Positions 29,496-41,695 of a stretch of DNA of 64,000 nucleotides are shown piece by piece (position 1 is the stretch's first letter; each line of letters starts with the position of its first letter). The notes below the pieces were generated by a model. The model searched no databases. It was not told the DNA's origin and worked only from the letters and a program-made list of their open reading frames with translations. The translations under genes and the position numbers were made by a program. This DNA is from Aristolochia californica (Eukaryota; Streptophyta; Magnoliopsida; Piperales; Aristolochiaceae), in contig JARWKL010000001.1 in NCBI GenBank assembly GCA_029961685.1, forward strand, positions 28,470,295 through 28,534,294, written 5' to 3'.

Positions 29496-29512
29496 CCCCC
29501 CCCCCCTCCCCC
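29496..29512 (-). other. Expanded C-run in the satellite pyrimidine tract
   Basis: This monomer has 11 C residues in a row (29496-29506), then T, then five more C, where other units have 'cccccgcctccccc'. On the minus strand the G-runs could in principle supply four GGG blocks for a quadruplex, unlike the ordinary tract. Confidence 0.6.
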
Positions 29513-32500
29513 TTTTCTCGACGATTGAAAAACCTGATATATTAAAACTTAAAAAAGCTTACAATCCCTAAAAATTACAAACACTCTTTGGAATTATTTC
29601 TCTCTATATTTATGCATTGTCCATTTTAATTTTAGATCTACACCTTTTTCTTAAATCAAAACTTTGAGTTTTTGCTCTCCCTTCATCTTGTAAACCAAAA
29701 AGGCAAATAGATCACAACAAAATGAAAATTTTAGAGTTTATGTGTGGAAAAAATTTGAAAGAATAACAAATGTAAGTAAAGAAAATTTATTCACACACCA
29801 CGAATGAACACAAAAGTTTTGCTGTCCAAGTTTGGGAAATTCCACTAGTTCAACCCTAACAGGTTGGAATTTTATAAGAAAGAGATTTCATCCACACATG
29901 CTTTAAAAATGGATATGCATGCTTGAAACATGTTAAAGACGCAAATCACCTAAGGATCCAAACCTTTTAAAGAGAATAACAAAAGCTCATTAAATTCTCA
30001 AGTGAACGTGTGGTGGGATATTTACCCGAGTCAAACAAGCCATTATATATCCCATTTACAAAAAGCTGACCTAACGATAATAGATGATTGTAAAGTGATT
30101 TATTATGCGTAACGTGCTATATTACCCTAAGAAACGACTTATGGATTTGGAGTCAACGCTCAGTTAAAACTCCCCCGCCTCCCCCTTTCCCAACGATTGC
30201 AAAACCAGATAATAAAAACTAAAAAGAGCTTACAATCCCTAAAAATTAGATACACTCTTTTGAATTATCTCCCTCTACATTTGTCCATTGTGCATTTCAA
30301 TTTTAGATGTACACTTTTTTGTTAAATCAAAACTTTGAGTTTTCGCTCTCCCTTCATGCCGTAAACCAAAAAGGCAAATAGATCACAACAAAATGAAACT
30401 TTTAGAGTTTATATATGGAAAAAATTTTAAAAAAATAACTAATGTAACTAAAGATAATTTATTCATACACCACAAATTAACACAAAAGTTTTGTTGTCCA
30501 GGTTTGGGAAATTCCACAAGTTGTTGACCCTAACAGCTTGGAATTTTATAAGAAAGAGATTTCTTCCATACATTCTTTAAAAACAGATATGCATGCTTGA
30601 ACCATGTTAAAGATGCAAATCACCTATGGATCCAAACCTTTTAAAGACAATAAAAAACTCTCAATAAATTCTCAAATGAACGTGTGGTGGGATATTTACC
30701 CGAGTCAGACAAGCCATTATTTTACCCATATACAAAAAGCTGACCTGACAATCATAGATGATTGTAATGTGATTTATCATGCATAACAGGCTATATTACC
30801 CAAAGAAATGTCATATGGATTGGGAGTCAACACTCAGTTAAAAATCCCACGCCTCCCCCTTTTCTCGACGATTGTAAAACCTTATATATAAAAACTAAAA
30901 AGAGCTAACAATCCCAAAAAATTATAAACACTCTTTGGAATTATCTCTCTCTATATTTGTGCATTGTGCATTTCCATTTTAGATGTACACTTTTTTCTTA
31001 AATTAAAACCTTCAGTTTTTGCTCTCCCTTCATCCCGTAAACCAAAAAAGCTAAATAGATCACAACAAAATGAAAATTTTAGAGTTTATGTATGGAAAAA
31101 ATTTAAAACTACAAGAAATGTAAGTAAAAAAAATTTATTCACACACCACAAATGAACACAAAAGTTTTGTTGTCCAAGTTAGGGAAATTCTACTAGTTTA
31201 ACCTAACAACTTGGAATTTTATAAGAAACAGATTTCATCCACACATGCTTTAAAAATGGATATTCATGTTTGAAACATGTTAAAGATGCAAATCACCTAT
31301 GGATCTAAACCTTTTAAAAAGAGTAACAAGCGCTCATTAAATTCTGAAGTGAACGTGCGATGGGATATCTACTAGAGTCAAACAAGCCATTATTTTGCCC
31401 ATATAAAAAAAGCTGACCTGATGATCATAGATGATTGTAAAATGATTTATCATGCGTAACGGGCTATATTACCCGAAGAAATGTCATATGGATTGTGAGT
31501 CATGACTCAGTTAAAAATCCCCCGCCTCCCCCTTTTCTCGACGATTGCAAAACTATATATAGAAATACTACAAAGAGCTTACAATCCCTAAAAATTACAG
31601 ACACTCTTTGGAATTATCTCTCTCTATATTTGTGGATTGTGAATTTTAATTTTAGATGTACACTTTTTTTTAAATCAAAACTTTGAGTTTTCGCTCTCCC
31701 TTCGTCCCGTAAACCAAAAAGGCAAATAGATCACAAAAAAATGAAAATTTTAGAGTTTATGTAAGGAAAAAAATTTAAAACAATAACAAATGTAAGTAAA
31801 AAAACTTTTTTCACACACCACAAATGAACACAAAAGTTTTGTTATCCATGTTTGGGAAATTCCACTATAACCCAAATAGCTTGGAATTTTAAAAGAAAGA
31901 GATTTCATCCACACATGCTTTAAAAATGGATATGCATGCTTGAAACATGTTAAAGATTCTAATCACCTATGGATCTAAACCTTTTAAAGAGAGTAACAAA
32001 CGCTCATTAAATTCTCAGGTGAACGTGCGGTGGGATATTTACCCGAGTCAAACAAACAATTATTTTTCCCACTTACAAAAAGCTGATCTAACGATCATAG
32101 ATGATTGTAAAGTCATTTATCATGTGTAATGGGCTATATTACCCTAAGAAATTACTTATGGATTGGGAGTCAACACTCAGTTAAAAATCCCCCGCCTCCC
32201 TCTTTTCCCAACGATTGCAAAACCTGATATATAAAAACTAAAAAGAGCTTACAATCTCTAAAAATTATAGACAGTCTTCAGAATTATCTCTCTCAACATT
32301 TGTGCATTGTGCATTTCCATTTTAGATGTACATTTTTTTCTAAAATTAAAACTTTTAGTTTTTGCTCTCCTTCATCCCGCAAACAAAAAAGGCAAATAGA
32401 TCACAACCAAATAAAAATTTTAGAGTTTAAGTATGGAAAAAATTTAAAACAATAACAAATGTTAGTAAGGAAAATTTATTCACACACCACAAATGAAGAA

Positions 32501-33659
32501 AAAAGTTTTGTTGTCGAAGTTTGGGAAATTCAACTAGTTAACCCCTAGTAGCTTGGAATTTTATCAGAAAGAGATTTCTTCCACACATGCTTGAAAAGCG
32601 GATATGCATGCCTGAAACATGTTAAAGATGCAAGTCACCTATGGATCTAAAACTTTTAAACAGAATAACAAATGCTCATTAAATTCTCACGTGAACGTGC
32701 GGCGGGACATTTATTTGAGTCAAACAAGCCATTATTTTTCCCATTTACAAAAAGCTGACCTAACGATCAAAGATGATTGTAAAGTGATTTATCATACGTA
32801 ACGGGCTATATTACCCCATGAAATGACTTATGGATTGAGAGTCAACACTCAGTTAAAAACCCCCCGCCTCCCCCTTTTCCCGACGATTGCAGAACCTAAT
32901 ATATAAAAACTAAAATGTGCTCACAATCCCTCAAAATTACAGACACTCTTTGGAATTATCTCTATCTACATTCATGCATTGTGCATTTCATTTTAGATGT
33001 ACTCTTTTTTCTTAAATCAAAACTTTGAGTTTTCCCTCTCCCTTCATCCCATAAACCCAAAAGGCAAATACATCACAACAAAATGAAAATTTTAGAGTTT
33101 ATGCATGGAAAAAATTTCAAACAATGACAAAAGTAATTAAAGAAAATTTATTCACACTCCACAAATGAACATAAAAGTATTGTTGTCCAAGTTTTTGAAA
33201 TTCCACTAGTTCAACCCTAACAGCTTGGAATTTTATAAGAAAGAGATTTCTTCCACACATGCTTTAAAAACGGATATGCATGCTTGAAACATGTTAAAGA
33301 TCTAAATCACCAATGGATCCAATCGTTTGAAAGAGAATAACAAACGCTCATTAAACTCTCAAATGAACGTGCGGTGGGATATTTACCCGAGTTGAACAAT
33401 CCATTATTTTGCCCATTTACAAACAGCGGAGCTGACGATCATAGATGATTGTAAAGTGATTTATCATGCGTAACGGGCTATATTACCCTAAAAAAGGACT
33501 TATGGATTGGGAGTCAACACTCAATTAAAAATCCACCGCCTCCCCCTTTTCCCGACGTTTGCAGAACCAGATATATAAAAATTAAAAAGAGCTTACTATC
33601 CCTAAAAAAAACAGACACTCTTTGGAATTATCTCTCTCTACATTTGAGCATTGTACATT

Positions 33660-33690
33660 TCCATTTTAGATGTACATTAGATGTACACTT
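33660..33690 (+). repeat. 12-bp tandem duplication within a satellite monomer
   Basis: The text 'tagatgtacat' is followed immediately by a second 'tagatgtacac', giving this unit an anchor spacing of 686 bp instead of ~673. Only one copy occurs at this place in the other monomers. It is probably a replication-slippage event in one unit. Confidence 0.85.
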
Positions 33691-35263
33691 TTTTCTTAAA
33701 TCAAAACTTTGAGTTTTCGCTCTCCCTTCATGTTGTAAACCAAAAAGGTAAATGGATCACAACAAAATGAAAATTTTAGAGTTTATGTATGGAAAATATT
33801 TAAAACAATAACAAATGTAAGTAAAGAAAATTTATTCACACAACACAAATGAACACCAAAGTTTTGTTGTCCAAATTTGGGAAATTCCACTAGTTGTTGA
33901 CCCTAACAGCTTGGAATTTTATAAGAAAGAGATTTCTTCAACACACTCTTTAAAAATGGATATGCATGCTTGAAACATGTTAAATATGCAAATAACCTAT
34001 GGATCCAAAACTTTTAAAGAGAAAAACAAATTCTCATTAAATTCTCAAGTGAACATGCGTTGGGATATTTACCAAAGTCAAACAAAGTAGTATTTTGCCC
34101 ATATACAAAAAGCTAACCTAACGATCATTGATGATTGTAAAGTGATTTGTCATGCGTAACGGTCTATATTACCCTATGAAATGACTTATGGATTGGGATT
34201 CAACACTCAGTTAAAAATCCCCCGCCTCCCCCTTTCCCGACGATTGCAAAACCTGATATATAAACTAAAAAGAGCTTACAATTACTAAAAATTCCAGACA
34301 CTCTTTAGAATTGTCTCTCTCTACATTTGTGCATTGTGCATTTCCTTTTTTGATGTACACTTTTTTCTTAAATCAAAACTTTTAGTTTTCGTTCTCGCTT
34401 TATCACGTAAACAAACAAGGCAATTAGATCACAAAAAAATGAAAATTTTTCACACATCACAAATGAACACAAATTTTTTTTTGTCCAAGTTTGGGAAATT
34501 CCACTTGTTCAACCCTAATAGTTTGGAATTTTATAAGAAAGATATTTCATCGACACATGCTTTAAAAATGGATATGCATGCTTGAAACATGTTAAAGATG
34601 CAAATCACCTATGGATCCAAACCTTTTAAAGAGAATTACAAATGCTCATTAAATTCTCAAGTGAACGTGCTGTGGGATATTTACCAGAGTCATACAAGCT
34701 ATTATTTTGCCCATTTATAAAAGGTTGACCTAACAATCATAGATGATTGTAAAGTGATTTATCATGCGTAACGGGCTATATTACCCTAAGAAATGACTTA
34801 TGGATTGGGAGTCAACACTCAGTTAAAAATCCCCCGCCTCCCCCTTTTCCCGACGATTGCAAAACCTGATATATAAAAACTAAAAAGAGCTCACAATCCC
34901 TAAAATTTACAGACACTCTTTGGAAATATATCTCTCTACATTTTTGCCTTTTGCATTTCCTTTTTAGATGTACTCTATTTTCTTAAATCCAAACTTTGTG
35001 TTTGCGCTCTCCCTTCATGTCGTAAACCAAAAAGGCAAATGGATCACAACAAAATGAAAATTTTAGAGTTTATGAATGAAAAAAATTTAAAACAATAAAA
35101 AATGTAAGTAAAGAAAATTGATTCACACAACACAAATGTACACAAAATTATTTTTGTGCAAGTTAGGGAAATTCCACTAGTTGTTGACCCTAACTGCTTG
35201 GAATTTTGTAAGAAAGAGATTTCTTTCACACTTGCTTTAAAAATGGAAATGCACGATTGAAAC

Positions 35264-38200
35264 ATGTTAAAGATGCAAATTATCTATGGATCCAAAACTT
35301 TTAAAGAGAACAACAAACGCTCACTAAATTATCAAGTGAACGTGCGGTGGGATATTTACCTGAGTCAAACCAGTCCTTATTTTGCCTATATACAAAAAGA
35401 TGACCTAACGATCATAGATGATTGTAAAGTGATTTATCATGCAGAATGGGCTATATTACCCTAAAAAATGACTAATGGATTGGGAGTCAACACTCAGTTA
35501 AAAATCCCTTGCCTCCCCATTTTCCCGACAATTGCAAAACCTAATAAATCAAAACTAAAAAGACCTCACAATCCCTAAACATTACAGTCACTCTTTGGAA
35601 TTATCTCTCTCTATATTTGTCCATTGTGCATTTCCATTTTAGATATACTCTTTTTCCTTAAATAAAAAACTTTGAGTTTTCTCTCTCCCTTCATCCCGTA
35701 AACCAAAAAGGTAAATAGATCATAACAAAATGAAAATTTTAGAGTTTAAGTATGAAATTTTTTTTTTAAAATAAAAAATGTAAGTAAAGAAAATTTATTC
35801 TCACACCACAAATGAACACAAAAGTTTTGTTGTCCAAGTTTGGGAAATTCCACTAGTTCAAACCTAACAGCTTGGAATTTTATAAGAAAGAGATTTATTC
35901 CACGCATGCATTAAAAATTGATATGCAAGCTTGAAAATGTTAAAGGTGAAAATCAACTACAGATCCAAACATTTTAAAGAGAATAACAAACGCACATTAA
36001 ATTCTCAAGTGAACGTGCGGTGGGAAATTTACATGAGTCAAACCAGTCATTATTTTTCCCATATAAAAAAAGCTTACCTAATGATCATAGATGATTGTAA
36101 AGTGATTTATCATACGTAATGGGCTATATTACCCTAAAAAATGCCTTTTGGATTGGGAGTCAGCACTCAGTTAAAAATCCTCTGCCTCCCCCTTTTCTCG
36201 ACGATTGCAAAACCTGATATATAAAAACTAAAAAGAGCTTACAATCCCTAAAAATTATAGGCACTCTTTCGAATTATCACTTTCTATATTTGTGCATTGT
36301 GCATTTCCATTTTAGATGTACACATTTTTCTTAAATCAAAACTTTTACTTTTCGCACTCCCTTCATCCTGTAAACCAAAAAGGCAAACATAACACATACA
36401 AATGAAAATTTTAGAGTTTATGTATGGAAAAAATTTTTAAAAATAACAAATTTTAGTAAAGAAAATTTATTCACACACTATAAATGAAGATAAAAGTTTT
36501 GTTGTCCAAGTTGGGGAAATACCACTAGTTAACCCCCAACAGCTTGGAATTTTATAAGAAAGAGATTTCTTCCACACACGCTTTAAAAACGAATATGCAT
36601 GCCTGAAACATGTTAAAGATGCAAATCAACTATGGATGCAAACCTTTTAAAGTGAATAACAAACGCTCATTAAATTCTCAAGTGAACGTGCGATGGGATA
36701 TTTACCTGAGTCAAACTATCCAATATTTTGCCCATTAACAAAAAGCTGACCTAACAATAATAGATGAATGTAAAGTGATTTATCATGCATAATGGGCTAT
36801 ATTACCCTAAGAAATGACATATGGATTGGGAGCCAACACTCTGTTTAAAATCCCCTGCCTCCCCCTTTTCCCGACAATTACAAAACTTGATATTTAAAAA
36901 CTAAAAAGAGCTAACAATCCCAAAATATGAAAGACACTCTTTGCAATTATCTCTTTCTACATTTTTGCATTGTGCATTTCCATTTTAGATGTAAACTTTT
37001 TTCTTTAATCAAAACTTTTAGTTTTCGCTCTCCCTTCATCCCGTAAAAAAGAAACACAAATAGATCACAAAAGAATGAAAATTTTAGAGTTGATGAATGG
37101 AAAAAATTTAAAACAATAACAAATGTAAGTAAAGAAAATTTTTCACACACCACAAATGAACACAAAAGTTTTGTTGTCCAAGTTTGGGAAATTCCACTAG
37201 TTCAACCCTGACAGCTTTGAATTTTATTAGAAAGAGATTTCATCCACACATGCTTTAAAAATGGATATGCATGCCTGAAACATGTTAAAGATGCAAATCA
37301 CCTATGCATCCAAACTTTTTAAAGACAATAACAAACGCTCATTAAATTCTCAAGTGAACGTGCGGTGGGATATTTACCTGAGTCAAACAGGCCATTATTT
37401 TGCCCATTTACAAAAAGCTGACCTAACGATCATAGATGATTTTAAAGTGATTTTTTCATGTGTAACGGGCTATAATACCCTAAGAAATGACATATGGATT
37501 GGGAGTTAACACTCAGTTAAAAATCCCCTTCCTCCCCCTTTTCCCGACGATTTCAAAACCTAATAAATCAAAACTAAAAAGATCTCACAATCCCTAAACA
37601 TTACAGTCACTCTTTGGAATTATCTTTCTCAACATTTGTCCATTGTGAATTTCCATTTTAGATATACTTTTTTTGCTTAAAACAAAACTTTTAATTTTCG
37701 CTCACCCTTCATCCCGTAAACCAAAAAGGCAAATAGATCACAACAAAATGAAAATTTTAGAGTTTATGTAAGGAAAAAATATTAAACTATAACAAATGTA
37801 AGTAAAGAAAATTTATTCTCACACCACAAATGAACACAAAAGTTTTGTTGTCCAAGTTTGGGAAATTCCACTAGTTCAACCCTAACGGCTTGGATTTTTA
37901 TAAGAAAAAGATTTCTTCCACATATGCATTAAAAATGGATATGCAAGCTTGAAAAATGTTAAAGGTGAAAATCAACAATGGATCCAATCCTTTTAAAGAG
38001 AATAACAAACGCACATTAAATACTCAAGTGAACGTGCGGTAGGATATTTACCCGAGTCAAACATGCCATTATTTTGCCCAATTACAATAAGCTAACCTAA
38101 TGATCATAGACGATTGTAAAGTGATTAATCATGCGTAATGGGCTATATTACCCTAAGAAATTAATTATGGATTGGGAGTCAAGACTCAATTAAGAATTCC

Positions 38201-40216
38201 CTGCCTCCCCCTTTTCACGATGTTTTCAAAACCGGATATATAAAAATTAAAAAGAGCTTACAATCCCTAAAAATTACAGACACTCTTTGGAATTATCTCT
38301 CTCCACATTTGAGCATTGTGCATTTCCATTTTAGATGTACTCTTTTTTCTTAAATCAAAACTTGGAGTTTTCGCTCTCCCTTCATGCCGTAAACCAAAAA
38401 GGCAAATAGATCAGACCAAAATGAAAATTTTAGAGTTTATGTATGGAAAAAATTTAAAACAATAACAAATGTAATTAAAGAAAAATTATTCACACACCAC
38501 AAATGAACACAAAAGTTTTGTTGTCCAAGTTTGGGTAATTCCACTAGTTGTTGTCCCTAACAACTTGGAATTTTATAAGAAAGAGATTTCTTCCACACAT
38601 TCTTTAAAAACGGATATGCATGCTTGAAACATATTAAAGATGTAAATCAATATGGATCCAAAACTTTTAAAGAGAATAACAAACGCTCATTAAAGTCTTA
38701 CGTGAACGTTCGGTGGGGTATTTACTTGAGTCAAACCAGTCATTATTTTGCCCATACACAAAAAGCTGACCTAATGATCATAGATGATTGTAAAGTGATT
38801 TATCATGCGTAACGGGCTATATTACCCTAAAAAATGCCTTTTGGATTGGGAGTCAACACTAAGTTAAAAATCCCCTGCCTCCCCCTTTTCATGACGATTG
38901 CAAAACCTGATATATACAAACTAAAAAGAGCTTACAAACCCTAAAAATTATAGACACACTTTCGAATTATCTCTTTCTAAAATTGTGCATTGTGCATTTC
39001 CATTTTAGATGTACACATTTTTCTTAAATAAAATTTTTTAGTTTTCGCACTCCCTTCATCCCGTAAACCAAAAAGGCAAACAGATCATAACCAAATGAAA
39101 ATTTTAGAGTTTATGTATGGAAAAAATTTAAAATAATAACAAATTTTAGTAAAGAAAATTTATTCACACACCTCAAATGAAGACAAAAGTTTTGTTGTCC
39201 ATGTTGGGGAAATACCACTAGTTAACCCCCAATAGCTTGGAATTTTATAAGAAAGAGATTTCTTCCACACATGCTTTAAAAACGAATATGCATGCTTGAA
39301 ACATGTTAATGATGCAAATCACCTATGGATCCAAACCTTTTAAAGTGAATAAAAAACGCTCATTAATTTCTCAATTGAACGTGCGATGGGATATTTACCC
39401 GAGTCAAACTATCCATTATTTTGCCCATTAACAAAAAGCTGACCTAACGATCATAGATGATTTTAAAGTGATTTTTCATGCGTAACGGGCTATAATACCC
39501 TAAGAAATAACTTCTAGATTGGGGGTCAACACTCAGTTAAAAATCTCCTTCCTTCCCCTTTTCCTGATGATTTCAAAACCTAATAAATCAAAACTAAAAA
39601 GATCTCACAATCCCTAAACATTAAAGTCACTCTTTGGAATTATCTCTCTCAACATTTGTCCATTGTGCATTTCCATTTTCGATATACTCTTTTTTCTTAA
39701 ATCAAAACTTTTAATTTTCGCTATCCCTTCATCCCGTAAACAAAAAAGGCAAATAGATCACAACAAAATGAAAATTTTAGAGTTTATGTCTAAAAAAAAT
39801 TTAAACAATAACAAATGTAAGTAAATAAAATTTCTTCACACACCACAAATGAACACAAAAGTTTTGTTGTCCAAGTTTGGGAAATTCCACTAGTTCAATC
39901 CTAACAGCTTGGAATTTTATAAGAAAGAGATTTCTTCCACGCATGCTTTAAAAATGGATCTACAAGCTCAAAAAATGTTAAAGGTGCAAATAAACTACGG
40001 ATCCAAACCTTTTAAAGAGAATAACAAACACTTATTAAATTCTCAAGTGAACGTGCGGTGGGATATTTACCCGAGTCAAACATCCCATAATTTTGCCCAT
40101 TTACAATAAGCTGACCTAACGTTCATAGATGATTGTAAAGTGATTTATCATGTGTAACGGGCTATATTACCCTAAGAAATTACTTATGGATTGGGAGTCA
40201 ACACTCAGTTAAAAAT
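35264..40216 (+). repeat. Satellite block E: higher-order repeat region left of the retroelement
   Basis: Anchors are at 35264, 35937, 36610, 37282, 37956, 38631, 39303 and 39975. A distinctive monomer marked by 'ctaataaatc' (35541, 37560, 39580) and by 'atgttaaaggtg' at its anchor recurs every three units (2019 and 2020 bp). Another subtype, marked 'gagttgatgaatgg' at 37087, is nearly the same as the unit at 45094 on the other side of the insertion. The last monomer is interrupted after base 40216 by the retrotransposon. Confidence 0.82.
40212..40216. repeat. Target-site duplication, left copy (AAAAT)
   Basis: The five bases immediately before the 5' LTR match those immediately after the 3' LTR. 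Joining the flanks through one copy restores the usual satellite text 'cagttaaaaatccccc'. A 5-bp duplication is the normal product of LTR-retrotransposon integrase. Confidence 0.93.
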
Positions 40217-41157
40217 TGTTATGGAATCAATAACACCGAGTCCTCTACTTTACTTTTATTATTTATGTTGCTTTTAATTTCGAATTTTATTGATTTGTAA
40301 TAAGACTTAAAGGTAGGGGTAGAATTAGGTTTTAATAACACTAACCTATGTTGATGTCAGTTACCCTATTTAAGGGGTAAGGATGGAGAAATAAAGCAAG
40401 TTCGGAATTAGCATAAACTAGGGTAATCTAGGTTTTTTCTAGGCTCCCTATTCTAGGGTTCTTGGCTTGAACTCTCTTGGGGGTTTGCTGCATCCATTGG
40501 GGAGTCTTTGAGGAGATCTTGGAAGGAAAAGGAAGAGGAATTACCTTTCTCTTCTGAGCTGCAAGAGAAGATCATCTTTTTCACAAAAATTCCAGAAAAG
40601 GAGAGGTCTTGACGTGAGTCTATCCAGGAAGGAGGACGGGTTCTTGTTGCTGGTTGGGTGTTGACATCCAGAGGTATTTTCTAATCTTATTCCAAGCATT
40701 GAGATTAGATTTATGTTTTTCTTTTACGTAAGGAACCAGTGCTGCATGAAATTGGAAACCCTACCTTGACGTGAGCCATAAGAAAGGGGATTCCACATTG
40801 GGGCCTCAAGGAGCTTCCTTGACTAGCTGGGTTCATTCATAATTAAGAAAAGGAAACTCCTTTTCAAGGGGAATGAACTTAGTAAAGGGAATGGGGTTGT
40901 CTTGAGTCATTACAGCAAGTGAAACCCTCTTGTCTTGAATCATAAAAGAGGGGTTTCATATCTGAGTGCTTAAACAGTCCTTTAACTTGCTGGTTGCATC
41001 TATAATTGAAAAAAGGAAAATCCTTTTCAATCCTAACGTGAAAGGAGAAGTATAAGAGAGTTCTTTTCACAAAAAAACATGATAAGAAACCCTCAAACAG
41101 TGCTGGATTCATATTCAACTCACCAAGTTACTAGATCCTTGGCTAGGGACTGTAACA
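40217..41157 (+). repeat. 5' LTR (941 bp)
   Basis: The boundaries are fixed by the match to the 3' copy, by TG...CA ends and by the flanking duplication. It begins TGTTATGGAATC and ends GGGACTGTAACA. The last two-thirds contain loosely repeated motifs: 'gacgtgagtc', 'gacgtgagcc' and 'aacgtgaaag', and two versions of 'ttgtcttga(g/a)tcat'. An in-frame open stretch enters the gag region from within the LTR end (41079 onward). This is probably fortuitous, because transcripts normally start inside the LTR and gag starts after the primer site. Confidence 0.95.
40366..40375 (+). promoter_or_regulatory. Candidate LTR TATA box
   Basis: CTATTTAAGG is the best TATA-like motif in the first part of the LTR and is unchanged in the 3' LTR (42726-42735). 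An AATAAA hexamer follows at 40390-40395 and is also conserved at 42750. I cannot fix the transcription start. The close spacing of the two motifs makes the AATAAA doubtful as the working poly(A) signal. Confidence 0.4.
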
Positions 41158-41160
41158 ACG

Positions 41161-41172
41161 TGGTATCAGAGC
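41161..41172 (+). other. Primer-binding site, initiator-Met tRNA type
   Basis: TGGTATCAGAGC begins three bases after the 5' LTR end. It is the complement of the 3' end of plant initiator methionine tRNA, the common primer for minus-strand DNA synthesis in plant LTR retrotransposons. Confidence 0.93.
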
Positions 41173-41266
41173 AGGGTAACCCGGCAGAGAGAAGCACCAA
41201 TGAATACTTTGAATTGCTTGAAAGAAAATTTGATACTGTCCTAGAGAGGTTCTCAAAAATTGATAT

Positions 41267-41411
41267 CGATATGGAGACCTTGAAGGGAAGGATGGATAGC
41301 ATGGAGCATGGTCTAACTACTGGCTAGAAATTTGCTGCATTGGAGGAGAAGTTCACTCTCAGTTTGGAAACTTTGAAAGAAAGGATGGATAGCATGGAGA
41401 CTGGTTTGAGC
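41267..41411 (+). repeat. 93-bp tandem repeat in the gag N-terminus
   Basis: 'aggatggatagcatgga' occurs at 41289 and 41382, 93 bp (31 codons) apart, within similar text encoding 'LKGRMDSMEHGL' and 'LKERMDSMETGL'. The heptad-like spacing of hydrophobic residues suggests a coiled coil in the ancestral Gag. Confidence 0.75.
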
Positions 41412-41453
41412 ACTAGCAAGAACCCAATTCCGGGAGACCATTCGCAGATCAAA

Positions 41454-41695
41454 GGGGGAGATGAGTTTACTAGACACACGAGTTTCTCGGGTCAGCAATG
41501 ACCTTTCATTCAGGGGGGACACCTCAACCAGGGGGGAGGCACTGTACCTCTCATTCCAGATCAGAGAGGAGGGGACCATTCGTATAATAGAGGGGGAGAT
41601 GAATTTTTGAGGCGCACGAGTTTCTCGGGACAACAAGGACCCCTCATTCCGGGGGGACACTTCTACCAGGGGGGAGGCACTGTTCCGAGGTATAC
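41454..41695 (+). repeat. 138-bp tandem duplication inside gag
   Basis: 'gggggagat' starts at 41454 and again at 41592. Both copies encode 'GGDEF', then 'TSFSGQQ', then 'GG' and 'QGGGTVP'. The first copy has a stop after 'SGQQ' where the second has Gly. The period of 46 codons keeps the frame, so the duplication probably arose while gag was still functional. Confidence 0.82.

Larger units (their letters stand above)
24556..35263 (+). repeat. Satellite block D: ordinary monomers
   Basis: Sixteen units have anchors at 24556, 25222, 25891, 26559, 27233, 27907, 28580, 29255, 29930, 30604, 31277, 31947, 32619, 33291, 33977 and 34589. Most carry the 'gttcaaccc' form, with 'gttgttgaccc' forms at 25222, 27233, 30604 and 33977, and no clear higher-order order. 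The 25222 unit closely resembles those at 8310 and 11000: all share 'cacaagttgttgaccc' and 'gacctttggatcaaaacc'. The 33977 unit is lengthened by a 12-bp tandem duplication near 33666. The 34589 unit is shortened by about 60 bp at 34441. Confidence 0.85.
1..40216 (+). repeat. Satellite array, left arm (~672-bp monomer, head-to-tail)
   Basis: This is a continuous tandem array of one AT-rich monomer. Successive anchor ATGs (in 'catgttaaagatg') fall at 397, 1071, 1745, 2417, 3090, 3765, 4439, 5112 and so on, with spacings almost always 671-675 bp. All units have the same orientation. In order, each monomer contains a C-rich pyrimidine tract, a TATATAAAA motif, a TCTCTCT stretch, an A-tract-rich segment, the GGATCC region, and a tail ending 'gggagtcaacactcagtt'. 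Neighbouring copies differ at roughly 5-15% of sites by eye, with occasional short deletions. No gene is present. Such arrays are typical of plant heterochromatin. The chromosomal location and the exact family cannot be told from the sequence alone. Confidence 0.97.

Noticed and set aside
40390..40395. AATAAA as the LTR poly(A) signal
   Set aside because: It lies only about 15 bp after the candidate TATA box, which would put it upstream of any transcript start; not convincing.
40879..41118. Reverse-strand frames in both LTRs (40879-41118 and 43239-43478)
   Set aside because: They are the same LTR segment on the antisense strand in two copies, with no recognisable domain.
41079..41327. Gag start at the ATG at 41079
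   Set aside because: This ATG is inside the 5' LTR and the frame runs through the primer-binding site. Gag normally begins downstream, so the open stretch is probably chance.
41120..41660. Reverse-strand frames opposite gag (41120-41302, 41313-41660) and at 42359-42565
   Set aside because: They are shadows of the gag relic, whose forward frame shows the known domain order.
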